Position numbers and translations under genes: made by a program. This document shows positions 26,369 through 37,697 of a stretch of 41,780 bases of DNA, piece after piece (the first letter of the stretch is position 1; each line of letters begins with the position of its first letter). Source of the stretch: an uncultured Alphaproteobacteria bacterium (GTDB lineage: Bacteria > Pseudomonadota > Alphaproteobacteria > Micropepsales > Micropepsaceae); contig CAILUV010000020.1 of NCBI GenBank assembly GCA_903837555.1, positions 1 to 41,780 of the forward strand, read 5' to 3'. The notes under the pieces are model-generated. The model had not been told where the DNA came from and searched no databases. It saw nothing but the letters and a program-made list of their open reading frames with translations.

Positions 26369-29029
26369 TTAAAACCTGTACTGGACCTGCACACCCGACA
26401 TGCGCGGGGGCAGCGGCACGCACTGCAGGACACCGGCGGTGTTGGCGACGCCGAAGGTTGCGTTGGGAGCCGAGTTCAGCACCCCGTTATACTCGGGCAT
26501 GCAGACCGGCGTGTTCAGGACATTGGTCATGAACAGCCCGGCATCGATACCCTTGCCCGCAATGTCCTGCACGTCCAGGCGCAGGTCGAGCAAACCGTAC
26601 GAGCCGGTGCGCTGGCTGGGATTGAAGGTGCGCATGTCGGCCTTGTAGCGGCTCTGCCAGTAATAGCGTGCGGTCAGGCTGAGATCCTGGATCGGCACGC
26701 CTGCGATGTCCTTCAGGCCAGTGGCATAATTGGCGATCGCGGTGGTCTGCCAGCTGGGCAGCGGGAACGGCGTGCCCGAAAGGTTGGTGGTGCCGGTGGG
26801 CAACAGGTAACCCGCCGGCGGCGTGAAGGTATAGTCGGTGTAATGGGCGTCGAGATAGCTGCCCGAGGAGCGCAGCGTCAGGCCCGGCAGCGGCAGGACG
26901 CTGATATCCCACTCCGCGCCATAGATCTTCGCGGCCTTGGCGTTCAGCGTCACATTGTCGTTGGTGGTGCCGATGCAGGCATTGGCGTTGAACAGCGCCT
27001 GGGTACAGGCGACGCCGCCCGGACCCGTGGCCAGGGTGACGTTGGGCAGCGCGGTCAAGATCTGGATGTCGCGATAATCGGTGACATAGGCCGAGAGATT
27101 GGTGCGCACCGGCATTCCGGCCAGGTCCCAGTCCGACTTGATGCCCACTTCATAGTCCTGGACATTTTCCGGCTGCGCCACGGTGACGGCGGGATTGATG
27201 GCGGTGGAATTGATCGCGCCCGAACGATAGCCGGTGCGGGTGGTGGCATAGATCATGGTGCCCGCCCACAGGTCATGGTCGATGCCCAGCGTCCAGGTCG
27301 GCTTGTCGAAGCTCTTGTTGATGTCGGCGGCGCAGTTGGCCAGCGGCCGCAGCGCGCCATTGACGTCGGTCAGGGTGCAGGCGCGGGTCTGGCCGGCATA
27401 GCTGATGCCGTGCAGCGTGTAGGGCGCGGGATCGAACACGCCGTTGACCACGCTGGCGGTGCTGGCGGCCGTGGCCGGGAAAATCTGGGTGCGGGTATCC
27501 AGATGGGCATAACGCTCATCATAGCTGTAGCGCAGGCCCGCGGTCAGGCGCGTATCCGTCGTCAGGCTGTAGGTCGCCTGGGCATAGGCGGCATAGCTGG
27601 TGTTGCGCTGGTCGTTGCGCGTGCCGTCCTGCAGCGTGATGCCGCGTCCGGGTGACGGAATGCCGTTGTTGGGAATGAACAGATAGAACAGCCCGCCATT
27701 GTCGCGGCTGTCTTCCTGGAAGAAGAACAGCCCCGCCGTCCAGTTCAGGCGGTTGCTCCATCCCTTGCCGTTGACCGTCAGCTCCGACTGGAAGGAGTTG
27801 TAGTTCGGAACGATGTATTGATATTCGGCCGTGTTGTAGGACAGGCCACGGCCGATCGAGGTGCCGGTATTGTCCCACCAGCGATAGGCGCTCAGCCATT
27901 TCACATCGATGTCGCCGAACGTCTTGTTCACGGTGGCCGACAGGGTCTGGTAATGGCCGACATCCAGATTGTTGGCGGTCTGTTCGGCGGTCCAGAAACC
28001 GGCCTTCTGCGCGCGGGCGACCGACTGCAGAAGGGAATTGTAGGCCCTGGGATCGGTGTTCACCGGGCCCACCGTGGTCGGCGTGAAAGAGCTGTAATAG
28101 GGCTCGATGCGGCGGCCGAACAGGTCGTTGAAGCCAATGCAGGTGCCCGGGATGTTGCAGATGGCGGGGCGTCCGGCGCGCTGGCCGCTGGCCGGGAAGA
28201 AACCCAGATTGTGATAGGTCGAGCCGGTGTCGTGCTCGGCCGAGATCTGGGCGCGCAGCAGCACGCTCCAGGTCTCATCCGGCTGCCACTTCAGCGAGAA
28301 ATTGCCCGCGATCTTGTTGGCGCCCATCGCCGGCTGGGTGTTGCGATAGCCGGTGGCCGGATCGTAATAGAGGTTGGTGATGTAGCCGCGGCGCTGGCTG
28401 ATCTGTCCTGCAGCGCGGAAGAAAAGGTTATCGGTCAGCGGAATGTTGATCGCGCCCTGCAGTTCGGCCCGGCCATAATCGCCCGCGGTCGCCTTTACAT
28501 AGCCGCCGAACTCAGACCCCGGCTCACGCGTGCGGTACAGGATCGCGCCGCCGGTCGTGTTGCGGCCCACCAGGGTGCCTTGCGGCCCCTTGAGAACCTC
28601 GACCCGCTCGATATCGAACAGCCCGCCGGTCAGCCCGACGGGACGCGCCAGATACACGCCGTCCATATAGACCGCGGCCGCCGGGTCGAAGGACATCACC
28701 GACTGACCCGAGCTGGAATCGAAGTCGCGCTGGCCGCGAATGGTGACGTTCAGCGTGTCTTGGCGGAACGTCGTGGGCGCGATATGCACCGACGGCGCCA
28801 GAAAGCGCAGATCCTCGATGGTGCTGACATTCAATCGGTCCAGATCGGCCTGGCTGTAGGAAGAGATCGAGATCGGAACGGTCTGCTCGGCCTCTTCGCG
28901 CTTGCGGGCGGTGACGATGACCGTGTCCAGGGCCGAAGACTGGCTGACGCTGGCGGATTGGGCCAGCACGGCGGTGCCGGGGGTCAGGACGGTGGTGGCC
29001 AGCAAAGCCAGAGCAAAGCGCTTGAACAT
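26369..29029 (-). CDS. TonB-dependent outer-membrane receptor
   Basis: An 886-residue receptor. Signal peptide at 1-23 (MFKRFALALLATTVLTPGTAVLA), TonB-box-like DTVIVTARKREE at about 35-46, plug domain at about 50-165 (TVPISISSYSQADLDRLNVS, LNVTIRGQRD, VEVLKGPQGTLVGRNTTGGA) and a 22-strand barrel ending in VQVQYRF with the C-terminal Phe needed for insertion. It imports scarce ligands such as siderophores, cobalamin, sugars or plant compounds using TonB; the style resembles the large receptor group of sphingomonads and caulobacters, and the ligand cannot be named. It is divergent from the SDR gene at 29209, whose product might act on the imported compound. Confidence 0.95.
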   Translation of the reverse strand: MFKRFALALLATTVLTPGTAVLAQSASVSQSSALDTVIVTARKREEAEQTVPISISSYSQADLDRLNVSTIEDLRFLAPSVHIAPTTFRQDTLNVTIRGQRDFDSSSGQSVMSFDPAAAVYMDGVYLARPVGLTGGLFDIERVEVLKGPQGTLVGRNTTGGAILYRTREPGSEFGGYVKATAGDYGRAELQGAINIPLTDNLFFRAAGQISQRRGYITNLYYDPATGYRNTQPAMGANKIAGNFSLKWQPDETWSVLLRAQISAEHDTGSTYHNLGFFPASGQRAGRPAICNIPGTCIGFNDLFGRRIEPYYSSFTPTTVGPVNTDPRAYNSLLQSVARAQKAGFWTAEQTANNLDVGHYQTLSATVNKTFGDIDVKWLSAYRWWDNTGTSIGRGLSYNTAEYQYIVPNYNSFQSELTVNGKGWSNRLNWTAGLFFFQEDSRDNGGLFYLFIPNNGIPSPGRGITLQDGTRNDQRNTSYAAYAQATYSLTTDTRLTAGLRYSYDERYAHLDTRTQIFPATAASTASVVNGVFDPAPYTLHGISYAGQTRACTLTDVNGALRPLANCAADINKSFDKPTWTLGIDHDLWAGTMIYATTRTGYRSGAINSTAINPAVTVAQPENVQDYEVGIKSDWDLAGMPVRTNLSAYVTDYRDIQILTALPNVTLATGPGGVACTQALFNANACIGTTNDNVTLNAKAAKIYGAEWDISVLPLPGLTLRSSGSYLDAHYTDYTFTPPAGYLLPTGTTNLSGTPFPLPSWQTTAIANYATGLKDIAGVPIQDLSLTARYYWQSRYKADMRTFNPSQRTGSYGLLDLRLDVQDIAGKGIDAGLFMTNVLNTPVCMPEYNGVLNSAPNATFGVANTAGVLQCVPLPPRMSGVQVQYRF

Positions 29030-29208
29030 GGACGTCCCCTGAACGGTTTTTTGTCGAAAATCCGGGCGTTTTGCGTCGCCGCGATGAGGCCAGCTCTAAC
29101 GGAATTGCTGGGATGCATAAAGCCAATGTTGGCCGCCCGCGCCAAATCGGGAAAATTTCCTTATAATGCTCCCGCGTTTACAGTGAACCGCCATTTCAGC
29201 GAGGAAAT
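29030..29208. promoter_or_regulatory. Divergent promoter region of the receptor and SDR genes
   Basis: A 179-base spacer that must hold promoters for both directions. An AT-rich part (about 29151-29172, GGGAAAATTTCCTTATAATG) contains TATAAT at 29162-29167 on the plus strand, a good -10 for the SDR gene, about 40 bases from its ATG. No clear -35 box was found. Confidence 0.45.
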
Positions 29209-29949
29209 ATGACCAGGATTGCGATGATCACCGGTGCGGGCAGCGGCGTGGGCCGGGCTGTCGCCATCCATCTGTCGGAGGCTGGCTGGTCCGTGGCGCT
29301 GGTGGGCAGGAAGGCCGACACGCTGGAAGAAACCGCCAGGAAGCTGAAGGGCGAATATCTGGTGGCCCCCGCCGATGTCGGCGACCCCGCCCAGGTCAAA
29401 GCCGTCTTCGCCCGGATCAAGGACAAGTTCGGCCGCCTGGACGTGCTGTTCAACAATGCCGGCATGGGCACACCCGCCGTCCCGATCGAAGACCTGACCT
29501 TTGAGCAGTGGCAGGCGATCGTGGGCGTGAACCTCACCGGCGCCTTCCTCTGCACCCAGGAAGCGGTGCGCATGATGAAGGCCCAGACCCCCCAGGGCGG
29601 GCGCATCATCAACAACGGCTCGATCTCGGCTGACCGCCCGCGCCCCCATTCGGCGCCCTATACCGCCACCAAGCACGCGATCACCGGCCTGACCAAGTCG
29701 ACCATCCTGGACGGCCGCCCCTTCAACATCACCGCCGGACAGGTGGACATCGGCAACGCCGCCACCGAAATGACCGAGCGCATGACCCAGGGCGTGCTGC
29801 AGCCCGACGGCAAGCTGGCGGTCGAGCCGCGCATGGACGTGAACCATGTCGCCCAGGCCGTGACCTACATGGCGGGGCTGCCGCTGGAGTCGAATGTACC
29901 ATTTCTGACCGTGATGGCGACCAAGATGCCGCTGTTCGGCCGCGGCTGA
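29209..29949 (+). CDS. Short-chain dehydrogenase/reductase
   Basis: A 246-residue classical SDR. Cofactor motif TGAGSGVG at 8-15, NNAG at 82-85 and active site Ser138 or Ser140 with Tyr151 and Lys155 (YTATK). Arg34 and Lys35 after the second strand suggest NADP preference. The substrate is unknown. The ATG follows GAGGAA. It is divergent from a TonB-dependent receptor, which may hint at a joint catabolic role. Confidence 0.93.
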   Translation: MTRIAMITGAGSGVGRAVAIHLSEAGWSVALVGRKADTLEETARKLKGEYLVAPADVGDPAQVKAVFARIKDKFGRLDVLFNNAGMGTPAVPIEDLTFEQWQAIVGVNLTGAFLCTQEAVRMMKAQTPQGGRIINNGSISADRPRPHSAPYTATKHAITGLTKSTILDGRPFNITAGQVDIGNAATEMTERMTQGVLQPDGKLAVEPRMDVNHVAQAVTYMAGLPLESNVPFLTVMATKMPLFGRG

Positions 29950-29978
29950 TCGCAATTCACGCGGCATGACGTTTTTTT

Positions 29979-30012
29979 GCGCAAGGCGCGGAGCGATTCC
30001 GCGTCCTTGTGC
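29979..30012. other. Long hairpin after the SDR gene
   Basis: GCGCAAGGCGCGGA (29979-29992) pairs with TCCGCGTCCTTGTGC (29998-30012) around a 5-base loop, with one mismatch and one bulged base. ATTCTTTCT follows on the plus strand, so it may be an imperfect terminator for the SDR gene. On the left it is preceded by seven T residues. Confidence 0.5.
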
Positions 30013-30024
30013 ATTCTTTCTATC

Positions 30025-30213
30025 ATGCGAGCCTGTTTTCTCGGACAGAATATATGTGCGTTGGGTTTTGGGGTGGCGACGCTCCAGATGCCCCCCCTGA
30101 TGGCGGACGAAGAGACCGGCAAGCCGGTTGAACCGGACACCAACAAGCCTGTGGATCAAAACAATCCATTCCGGCCTCCGGTTCAGGGGCCGATACCGGC
30201 CAATCCCCTGTAA
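30025..30213 (+). CDS. Doubtful small ORF with Pro-rich C-terminus
   Basis: A 62-residue frame (from ATG 30025; other in-frame starts are TTG 29977, ATG 30088 and ATG 30100). The last 37 residues are hydrophilic and proline-rich (GKPVEPDTNKPVDQNNPFRP), a composition that looks like real protein and not a random frame. The N-terminal part is hydrophobic with two Cys. None of the starts has a clear ribosome binding site. No function can be suggested. It is the only candidate gene in the gap between the SDR gene and mlaA. Confidence 0.3.
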   Translation: MRACFLGQNICALGFGVATLQMPPLMADEETGKPVEPDTNKPVDQNNPFRPPVQGPIPANPL

Positions 30214-30392
30214 CAATTCAGCAACTGCCGGACAGTGTTTTGGGGCCCATTGCCGCAAGTGCGAAAAGACCAGTTTGCCGCACAAAAGCAGTGGGCTGGA
30301 CCTTGTACGGCGCGGCACGAATCTCGATATTGGTCGTTATAGGAATTCGTCTGTAACGATATTTTATTACGATTCCGGTATTTGGTAGGGGC
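30214..30392. promoter_or_regulatory. AT-rich upstream region of mlaA
   Basis: The last 70 bases before mlaA are clearly AT-rich (ATCTCGATATTGGTCGTTATAG and GATATTTTATTACG stretches), unlike the surroundings, and probably hold its promoter. ACGAAT (30318-30323) and ATTCGT (30345-30350) form an inverted repeat there. No definite -35/-10 pair is assigned. Confidence 0.4.
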
Positions 30393-31118
30393 ATGAGACT
30401 GAAACTTTCCACGATTCCCGCGCTCGCCCTGGCTTTGGTTTTGGGCGCCTGCAGCACACCCAGTCCGGAGTCGCTCGCCCAGAACGATCCCTGGGAAAAG
30501 ACCAACCGCGACATCTTCGAATTCAACCTGGCCATGGACCGCGCCATCCTGCGCCCTGTCGCCCGCGGCTACCGCGATGTGGTGCCGGAATTCGCCCGCG
30601 AAGGCGTGCACAATTTCCTGACCAACCTGAATTCGCCGGTCATCCTGGCCAACGACGTGCTGCAGCTCGACAGCGGCAAGGCGGGCAACACGCTGGGCCG
30701 CATCCTGCTCAACACCACGGTCGGCGTGGGCGGTTTGATCGATGTCGCCAGCAAGGTCGGCCTCCCCTATCACGACAATGATTTCGGCATCACCTTCGGC
30801 AAGGCCGGCGCCGCCGAAGGCTCCTACCTGATGCTGCCCTTTGCCGGTCCGCGCCCGCCGCGCGACCTGATCGGCACCGGCGTCGACATCGCCCTCGATC
30901 CCTTCACCTGGCTCATCTTCCCCGGCGACAACACGCTGTTGGTCGTGCGGGCGGGCATGGGCATCCTGGACAGCCGCACCTCGCAGCTGGATGCGGTGGA
31001 AACCATCGAGCGCTCCTCGATCGATTTCTACGCCACCAGCCGTAACCTCTATCGCCAGAGCCGCAACGCCAAGATCAACGAAGGCAATCCCGGCACCGAC
31101 GACCTGCCCAATCTCTAA
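30393..31118 (+). CDS. mlaA: Outer-membrane lipoprotein MlaA (VacJ family)
   Basis: A 241-residue lipoprotein with lipobox LGAC (Cys20). Family landmarks: DPWEKTNRDIFEFNLAMD at about 32-49, NFLTNLNSPVILANDVLQ, GRILLNTTVGVGGLIDVAS, GITFGKAGAAEGSYLMLPFAGP. MlaA sits in the outer membrane and removes mislocalised phospholipids from the outer leaflet, handing them to the Mla pathway. The other mla genes are not in this window. A strong terminator follows. Confidence 0.95.
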   Translation: MRLKLSTIPALALALVLGACSTPSPESLAQNDPWEKTNRDIFEFNLAMDRAILRPVARGYRDVVPEFAREGVHNFLTNLNSPVILANDVLQLDSGKAGNTLGRILLNTTVGVGGLIDVASKVGLPYHDNDFGITFGKAGAAEGSYLMLPFAGPRPPRDLIGTGVDIALDPFTWLIFPGDNTLLVVRAGMGILDSRTSQLDAVETIERSSIDFYATSRNLYRQSRNAKINEGNPGTDDLPNL

Positions 31119-31140
31119 AAGACAGGGCCTGAAAAGAAAC

Positions 31141-31173
31141 AAACCCGCCATGCGATCCGCATGGCGGGTTTTT
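31141..31173. terminator. Strong bidirectional terminator between mlaA and the RND operon
   Basis: AAACCCGCCATGCG (31141-31154) and CGCATGGCGGGTTT (31158-31171) form a perfect 14-bp stem with a 3-base loop, followed by TTTCTTT on the plus strand. The left flank GAAAAGAAAC gives a T-rich tail on the minus strand, so both converging genes (stops at 31118 and 31192) can use it. Confidence 0.9.
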
Positions 31174-31191
31174 CTTTGTCTTGTTCGCGGG

Positions 31192-34100
31192 CTATTCGGC
31201 CGGGGTGGAGGTCGGCACCGGACCGTGGTCGCCCGGACGGTCCTTCATCAGGCCGTGGTACCATTTCTGCCAGAATCCGCTCGTCCAGCGCCCGAAGCGG
31301 TCCATGTACAGGAACACCACCGGCGTCGTGTAGAGCGTCAGGATCTGGCTCAGCACCAGCCCACCGACGATCGAGATACCCAGAGGCTGGCGCAGTTCCG
31401 AACCCGCGCCCAGCCCGATCGCCAGCGGCAGCGCGCCCAGAATGGCGCCCACGGTCGTCATCATGATGGGCCTGAAGCGCAGCAGGCTGGCCTTGCGGAT
31501 GGCTTCCTCCGGCGACAGGCCTTCGCGCCGCTGCAGGTCTATGGCGAAGTCGATCATGATGATCGCGTTTTTCTTGACGATGCCTATCAGCAATATCACC
31601 CCGATCATGGCAATCAGGTCGAACTGGGTGTTGAACATCAACAATGCCAGCACTGCGCCCACGCCCGCCGACGGCAGGGTGGAGATGATGGTGATGGGAT
31701 GGATCAGACTTTCATACAGGATGCCCAGCGTGATGTAGATGGTCACGATGGCGGCCAGCAGCAGGAACGGCATGTTCTGGAAGCTGCGCTGCAACTGGCG
31801 CGCGTTGCCGGCGAACTCGCCATGCACGTTAATTGGCACATTGATCTGGGCCATGGTGCGGTTGATCGCGGCCACTGCATTGCCCAGGCTTTCGCCAGCC
31901 GGCAGGTTGAACGAGAAAGTGGTGGCAACGAACGGGCCCTGGTGATTGACCGCCAGAGGCGTGGTGCCGGGGCCAAAGCTGGCGATCGCCGACAGCGGCA
32001 CCATGGTGGAAACGCGGGTGGACACCGACGCGCCGGTCGAACCGCCGCCGCGCACGCTGGCGGTCAGGGCATTGAGCTGCTGGTTGCGCACCGCTTCGGC
32101 CGCTTCCGCCGCCGCGTTGGATTGGGCCGTTGAACCCGTGGTGGTGGTGGTAGACCCGCGCGCCGGCGTCGCGGTGAAGGCGCCGCCCGCGCCGGCGGTG
32201 GACTGGGTGCCGCTGACGCTGCCGCCGGAGGTGCTGATATAGATGTCGCGCAACGTTTCGGGGCTCTGCCAGAACTTCGGCGCCACTTCCATGATCACCT
32301 TGTACTGGTTCTTGTCCTTGTAGATGGTCGAGACTTGGCGCTGGCCGAAGGCGTCATACAGCGCGTTGTTGACCTGGGCGATGTTCAGCCCCAACCGCGC
32401 CGCCGTCTGGCGGTCCACCTTCAGATCGACCTGTAGTCCCTTGTCCTGCTGGTCGGAATTGACGTCGGTCAGTTCGGGCACTTCCTGCAGCGCATCGGTG
32501 ATGCGCGGCACCCACTTGTTCAGCTCCTCCAGCGAATCCGCCTGCACGGTATATTGCTGGCTGCCATTGCCCTGGCGCCCGCCGCCGCCGATCTGGCCGC
32601 CCGCCCGCAGGAACAGGCGCGCGCCCGCGACCTTTTCCAGCTTGGGCCGTAGCCGGTCGATCACTTCATCGGTCGAAAGGCCGCGCTCGTGCGGCGGCTT
32701 CAGGGTCACAAAGACGTTGCCCGAATTGGCGGCGCCGCCGCCCGCGAAACCACCCACCGTCGCGACCGCCGGATCGCTCTTGATGATCTCGATAAACTGC
32801 ATGAACTTCTTCTGCATCGCCTGGAAGGAAATGCTCTGGTCGGCGCGCAGGCCGCCCTGCATCGTGCCTTCGTCGGTCGAGGGGAAGAAACCCTTGGGCA
32901 CGATGGCGATCAGGTAGAAATTGAGCACGATGGCGATGAACACCATGGTGACGATGGTCTTGGGATTCTCCAGCGACCAGCCCAGGGTGCGGCTGTAGAA
33001 ATTCTGCATCCACTCGAAGCTGCGCCGCGACCAGGCCATCAGCGGGTTCTTGTCTTCCTCGACCGAGAAATCGAGATAGGCGCACATCATCGGCGTCAGG
33101 GTCAGCGAAATCACCATCGAGATGACGATCGCGATCGTCAGGGTGATGGCGAATTCGTGGAATATCCGCCCCACCATGCCGCCGATCAGCAGCACCGGGA
33201 AGAACACCGCCACCAGCGAGATGCTCATGGAAATGACGGTGAAGGTCACTTCCTGGGCGCCCTGCAGCGCCGCCTGCATCCGGGTCTTGCCGTTCTCCAG
33301 GTGACGGGTGACGTTTTCCAGAACAACGATCGTGTTGTCGACCACGAAACCGGTCGAGACGATCAGCGCCATCAGCGAGAAATTGTTGAGGCTGAAGCCG
33401 AGCAGGTACATCGCCCCGAAAGTGCCCAGCAATGTCAGCGGCACGCAGACGGTGGGCACCAGCGTCGCCTTCAGGTTCCGCAGGAACAGGAACACGACCA
33501 GGATCACCAGCACGGTGGCGATGATCAGCGTCATCTCCACGTCAAACACCGAATTGCGGATGGAGGTGGTGGTGTCCATCAGCGTGCCGAGCTGGATGGC
33601 GGCGGGCAGCGCCGCCTGCAGCTCCGGCATCATCTGGCGGATATTGTCCACCACCTCGATGACGTTGGCGCCGGGCTGCTTGGTGATATTGACCAGAACC
33701 GCCGGCTGGCCGTTGAAGGTGCCCAGGTTGCGGACATTCTCTACCCCGTCCACCACCTCGGCCACGTCCTGCAGCCTGACCGCGGAACCATTGCGATACG
33801 CGATGATCAGGGTGCGGTAGTCGCTGGCGGCGCTGGCCACGTCATTGGCATAAACCTGGAGCGTCTGTTCGCCCTGCTGAATGTCGCCCTTGGGTGTGTT
33901 GGCATTGGCCGCGGAGATCGCGGCGCGCACATCGGCCAGGCCGATGCCGTACTTGAACAAGGCGCGCGGGTTCAGCTCAATGCGAATGGCGGGAAGCGAC
34001 GCGCCGTTGAGCGACACATCGCCCACGCCCGAAATCTGCGACAGCTTCTGCTGGATGATATTGGAAGCTTGGTCATAGATCTGGCCCGGCGACAGGTTCT

Positions 34101-34539
34101 TCGACGTCATCGCCAGGATCAGGATCGGGAAGTCGGCCGGATTGAACTTGCGGTAGGTCGGATTGGACCGCAGCGCAGCGGGCAAATCCGCCCGCGCCGC
34201 ATTGATCGCGGCCTGCACGTCACGCGCCGCGCCGTTGATGTCGCGGTTGATGTCGAACTGCAGCACGATCTGGGTGGAATTGACGTTGCTGCGCGACGTC
34301 ATCTCGTCGACGCCCGCAATGGTGCCCAGGTGCCGTTCCAGCGGCGTGGCCACGCTGGAGGCCATAATCTCCGGGCTGGCGCCCGGCATCGAGGCATTCA
34401 CCACAATGGTGGGAATGTCGATATTGGGGAAGGGCGAAACTGGCAACAGGGTGTACGCGACCATCCCCGCCATGCCCAAACCCAGCGCCAGAAGCGTGGT
34501 GGCAATGCGGCGGCGGATGAAGAGCGCGGCGAAATTCAT
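31192..34539 (-). CDS. RND efflux permease, MdtC-like, with periplasmic insertion and Asp-to-Asn change
   Basis: A 1115-residue RND permease, third gene of an MdtABC-like set. Its architecture is standard (12 membrane helices, two porter loops), but it has two oddities. In TM4 it reads [14 protein letters not shown], with Asn402 where the relay pair normally has a second Asp; the sister permease has DD. Residues 774-846 (between DIYISTSGG and VPLSAIA) are a 73-residue Ser/Thr/Ala/Gly-rich insertion; the sister protein has one residue there. TM10 keeps Lys (GIVKKNA). The start ATG overlaps the preceding stop as ATGA. In E. coli MdtB and MdtC form a mixed trimer with different roles, which fits an asymmetric pair. 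The substrate is unknown. Confidence 0.94.
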   Translation of the reverse strand: MNFAALFIRRRIATTLLALGLGMAGMVAYTLLPVSPFPNIDIPTIVVNASMPGASPEIMASSVATPLERHLGTIAGVDEMTSRSNVNSTQIVLQFDINRDINGAARDVQAAINAARADLPAALRSNPTYRKFNPADFPILILAMTSKNLSPGQIYDQASNIIQQKLSQISGVGDVSLNGASLPAIRIELNPRALFKYGIGLADVRAAISAANANTPKGDIQQGEQTLQVYANDVASAASDYRTLIIAYRNGSAVRLQDVAEVVDGVENVRNLGTFNGQPAVLVNITKQPGANVIEVVDNIRQMMPELQAALPAAIQLGTLMDTTTSIRNSVFDVEMTLIIATVLVILVVFLFLRNLKATLVPTVCVPLTLLGTFGAMYLLGFSLNNFSLMALIVSTGFVVDNTIVVLENVTRHLENGKTRMQAALQGAQEVTFTVISMSISLVAVFFPVLLIGGMVGRIFHEFAITLTIAIVISMVISLTLTPMMCAYLDFSVEEDKNPLMAWSRRSFEWMQNFYSRTLGWSLENPKTIVTMVFIAIVLNFYLIAIVPKGFFPSTDEGTMQGGLRADQSISFQAMQKKFMQFIEIIKSDPAVATVGGFAGGGAANSGNVFVTLKPPHERGLSTDEVIDRLRPKLEKVAGARLFLRAGGQIGGGGRQGNGSQQYTVQADSLEELNKWVPRITDALQEVPELTDVNSDQQDKGLQVDLKVDRQTAARLGLNIAQVNNALYDAFGQRQVSTIYKDKNQYKVIMEVAPKFWQSPETLRDIYISTSGGSVSGTQSTAGAGGAFTATPARGSTTTTTGSTAQSNAAAEAAEAVRNQQLNALTASVRGGGSTGASVSTRVSTMVPLSAIASFGPGTTPLAVNHQGPFVATTFSFNLPAGESLGNAVAAINRTMAQINVPINVHGEFAGNARQLQRSFQNMPFLLLAAIVTIYITLGILYESLIHPITIISTLPSAGVGAVLALLMFNTQFDLIAMIGVILLIGIVKKNAIIMIDFAIDLQRREGLSPEEAIRKASLLRFRPIMMTTVGAILGALPLAIGLGAGSELRQPLGISIVGGLVLSQILTLYTTPVVFLYMDRFGRWTSGFWQKWYHGLMKDRPGDHGPVPTSTPAE

Positions 34540-37500
34540 TCGGCGGGCTCCGGCACTTCCGCGCCACCCCGGCGGCGCGCGCGCCAGGCACGGAAGTCCA
34601 CGCCCAGCCGGTCGAAGTAAATGTAGATTACCGGCGTGGTGAACAGGGTCAGCAACTGGCTGACCAGCAGACCGCCAACGATGGAAATGCCCAGCGGGTG
34701 GCGCAGCTCCGATCCCATGCCGGTGCCCAGCATCAGCGGCAGGGCGCCGAACAGCGCCGCCACCGTCGTCATCAGGATGGGGCGGAAACGCAGCAGCGCC
34801 GCCTGGTAGATGGCTTCGGTGGGGGTCTTGCCTTCGTTGCGCTCGGCGTCCAGCGCGAAGTCGATCATCATGATCGCGTTCTTCTTGACGATGCCTATCA
34901 GCAGGATGATGCCGATGATCGACACGATGTTGAGGTCGTGGCCCGCGATTATCAGCGCCAGCAGTGCGCCCACACCCGCCGACGGCAGGGTGGACAGGAT
35001 GGTAATGGGATGGATGAAGCTCTCATACAGCACGCCCAGCACGATATAGACCGTGATGATGGCGGCGATGATCAGCAGCACCTGGTTGCCCAGCGCCGCC
35101 TGGAAGGCCAGCGCCGAACCCTGGAACTGGGTGGTGACGCCCGGCGGCGCCGTCAGCTCGGCTTGCGCGTCGCGGATTGCTTCGACGGCGGTACCCAGCG
35201 CCACGCCCGGCGCCGCATCGAACGAGAAGGTGGCCGAGGGGAACTGCGCCAGATGGTCGATCTGCAACTGGGTGGTGCGCTGCTCGGTTTTCGCGATGGC
35301 CGACAAGGGCACCTGCCCGCCGCCCGAGGTCGGCAGATAGATGTCGTTCAGCGACAGTACCGAATTGTGCACGGCCGGATCGGCCTCCAGGATCACCCGG
35401 TACTGGTTGGACTGGGTGAAGATGGTCGAAATGATGCGCTGGCCGAAACTGTCATACAGCGCATTGTCGATGGTCGCCGCCGTCACGCCGAACCGGGCGG
35501 CCGTGTCGCGGTCCACCACCAGATAGGCCGACAGGCCCTTGTCGAGGAACGAGGTCGAGACGTTGCGGATTTCCGGGACAGTGCGCAGCCGGGCGATCAG
35601 CTCGGGCACATACTGGTCCAGCGCGGCCTGCGTGGCGGCCTGCAGCACGAACTGGTATTGCGCGCGCGACACCACGGAGTCGGTGGTCAGATCCTGAACC
35701 GCCTGCAGATAGAAGGTCATGCCCGGCACGCTCTGGGCATGCTGGTTCAGCCGCGCCATCACCGCCTGCACACCGTCGCGGTCGCGCTTGGGCTTCAGGT
35801 TGATCAGGATGCGCCCCGCATTGAGCGTGTGGTTGCTGCCATCGACCCCGATGAAGGAAGACAGACTTGCCACATCCGGGTCTTTCAGGAAGGTCTCGGC
35901 CAGCTTGCGCTGGCGCGTCGCCATGGCTTCGAAGCTGGTGGTGGGCCCGGCTTCCGTGATCGCCTGGATGAAGCCGGTGTCCTGCACCGGGAAGAAGCCC
36001 TTGGGAATGGCGATATAAAGAACCACGGTCAGCACCAGCGTCGCCACAGCCGACAGCAAGGTCAGGCGCTGGTGCTTGAGCACCCACAGCAGCAGACGGT
36101 CATACCCGGCCACCATGCGGTCGTAATAATATTCGGTGCGGCGCTGAAAGCTGTTCTCATTCTTGGCTTCCACGCTGTGGCTGCGCAGCAGCTTGGCGCA
36201 CAGCATCGGCACCAGCGTCAGCGAAACCACCGCCGAAATCAGGATGGTGATGGACAGCGTTATCGCGAATTCGCGGAACAGGCGGCCCACCACATCCTGC
36301 ATGAACAGCAGCGGGATCAGAACGGCGATCAGCGACACGGTCAGCGACACGATGGTGAAGCCGATCTCGCCCGCGCCCTTCATGGCGGCATTGTAGGGCG
36401 TTTCGCCCTTTTCAATGTAGCGCATGATGTTTTCGATCATCACGATCGCGTCATCGACCACGAAGCCCGCCGATATCGTCAGCGCCATCAGCGACAGGTT
36501 GTTGAGCGAATAGCCCAGCAGGTACATGGCCGCGAAGGTGCCGATGATCGACAGCGGCACCGACAGCGACGGAATGAAGGTCGCGGGCAGGTTGCGCAGG
36601 AAGACATAAATCACCAGCACCACCAGCACGACCGCCAGCATCAGCTCGAACTGCACGTCCGAGACCGAGGCGCGGATGGTTTCGGTGCGGTCGGTCAGCG
36701 TGACGACATCGACCGAGGCGGGAAGCCCCGCCTTGATGGTCGGCAGCAGTTCCTTGATGGAATCCACCACCGCGATGACATTGGCACCGGGCTGGCGCTG
36801 CACGTTGATCAGAACCGCCGGCCCATTGTTGGCCCAGCTTGCCAGCTTGTTGTTCTGCGCCCCGTCGACAACGTTGGCGACGTCCTTCAGATAGACGGGA
36901 GAACCGTTGCGGAAGGCCACCACGATGCTGCGATAGTCCTCGACCGTCTGGAGCTGGTCGTTGGAGTTGATGGTGTAGGACTGGAAGGCGCCGTCGAAGC
37001 TGCCCTTGGGCGAGTTGGAATTGTTGTTCGACACCGTGGTCCGCAGGTCGTCGATGTTCAGGCCCAGCGCCGCCAGCTTCTGCAGGTTCGCCTGCACCCG
37101 CACGGCCGGGCGCTGGCCGCCCGAAATGCTCACCAGGCCCACGCCGGAAAGCTGCGAGATTTTCTGCGCGATGCGGGTTTCCGACAGATCGACGAGCTGG
37201 GTGATGGGCAGCGTGCGCGAAGACACCGCCAGGGTGATGACCGGCGCATCCGCGGGGTTCACCTTGTTATAGATCGGTGGCGCGGGCAGCGAACCGGGCA
37301 GCAGGTTGGAGGCGGCATTGATCGCTGCCTGCACCTGCTGTTCGGCGATATCAAGGCTCAGCGCCAGATCGAATTGCAGCGTCACCACCGACGATCCGGC
37401 GGACGACACCGACGACATTTCCTTCAGGCCCGGCATCTGGCCGAACTGGCGTTCCAGCGGCGCGGTGACCGATGTGGCCATCACTTCGGGGCTGCCACCG

Positions 37501-37697
37501 GGCAGGAAGGTCTGCACTTGGATAGTGGGGTAATCGACCTGCGGCAGCGCCGACAAGGGCAGGAATTTGTAGCCCGACAAGCCCACCAGCAGGATGGCGA
37601 TCATCAGCAGCGTCGTGGCTACCGGACGCTGGATGAACGGCGCGCTGGGATTGGCGCCGCTATAGCTGTCGTTGGGATCGGTCGTGTCGCCGCTCAA
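34536..37697 (-). CDS. RND efflux permease, MdtB-like, TTG start overlapping the adaptor stop
   Basis: A 1053-residue RND permease with intact TM4 pair ([14 protein letters not shown]) and TM10 Lys ([14 protein letters not shown]). The longer open frame (from 37856) is read through the adaptor gene in another frame and is not credible. The likely start is TTG at 37695-37697, giving [20 protein letters not shown] before [11 protein letters not shown], the canonical first helix. TTG overlaps the adaptor TGA as TTGA, and the G-rich codons of the adaptor tail (GGTGGTGGCGG) would serve as ribosome binding site. An in-frame ATG is not available before the first helix. It is coupled to the next permease by ATGA. 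Confidence 0.92.
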   Translation of the reverse strand: MSGDTTDPNDSYSGANPSAPFIQRPVATTLLMIAILLVGLSGYKFLPLSALPQVDYPTIQVQTFLPGGSPEVMATSVTAPLERQFGQMPGLKEMSSVSSAGSSVVTLQFDLALSLDIAEQQVQAAINAASNLLPGSLPAPPIYNKVNPADAPVITLAVSSRTLPITQLVDLSETRIAQKISQLSGVGLVSISGGQRPAVRVQANLQKLAALGLNIDDLRTTVSNNNSNSPKGSFDGAFQSYTINSNDQLQTVEDYRSIVVAFRNGSPVYLKDVANVVDGAQNNKLASWANNGPAVLINVQRQPGANVIAVVDSIKELLPTIKAGLPASVDVVTLTDRTETIRASVSDVQFELMLAVVLVVLVIYVFLRNLPATFIPSLSVPLSIIGTFAAMYLLGYSLNNLSLMALTISAGFVVDDAIVMIENIMRYIEKGETPYNAAMKGAGEIGFTIVSLTVSLIAVLIPLLFMQDVVGRLFREFAITLSITILISAVVSLTLVPMLCAKLLRSHSVEAKNENSFQRRTEYYYDRMVAGYDRLLLWVLKHQRLTLLSAVATLVLTVVLYIAIPKGFFPVQDTGFIQAITEAGPTTSFEAMATRQRKLAETFLKDPDVASLSSFIGVDGSNHTLNAGRILINLKPKRDRDGVQAVMARLNQHAQSVPGMTFYLQAVQDLTTDSVVSRAQYQFVLQAATQAALDQYVPELIARLRTVPEIRNVSTSFLDKGLSAYLVVDRDTAARFGVTAATIDNALYDSFGQRIISTIFTQSNQYRVILEADPAVHNSVLSLNDIYLPTSGGGQVPLSAIAKTEQRTTQLQIDHLAQFPSATFSFDAAPGVALGTAVEAIRDAQAELTAPPGVTTQFQGSALAFQAALGNQVLLIIAAIITVYIVLGVLYESFIHPITILSTLPSAGVGALLALIIAGHDLNIVSIIGIILLIGIVKKNAIMMIDFALDAERNEGKTPTEAIYQAALLRFRPILMTTVAALFGALPLMLGTGMGSELRHPLGISIVGGLLVSQLLTLFTTPVIYIYFDRLGVDFRAWRARRRGGAEVPEPAE

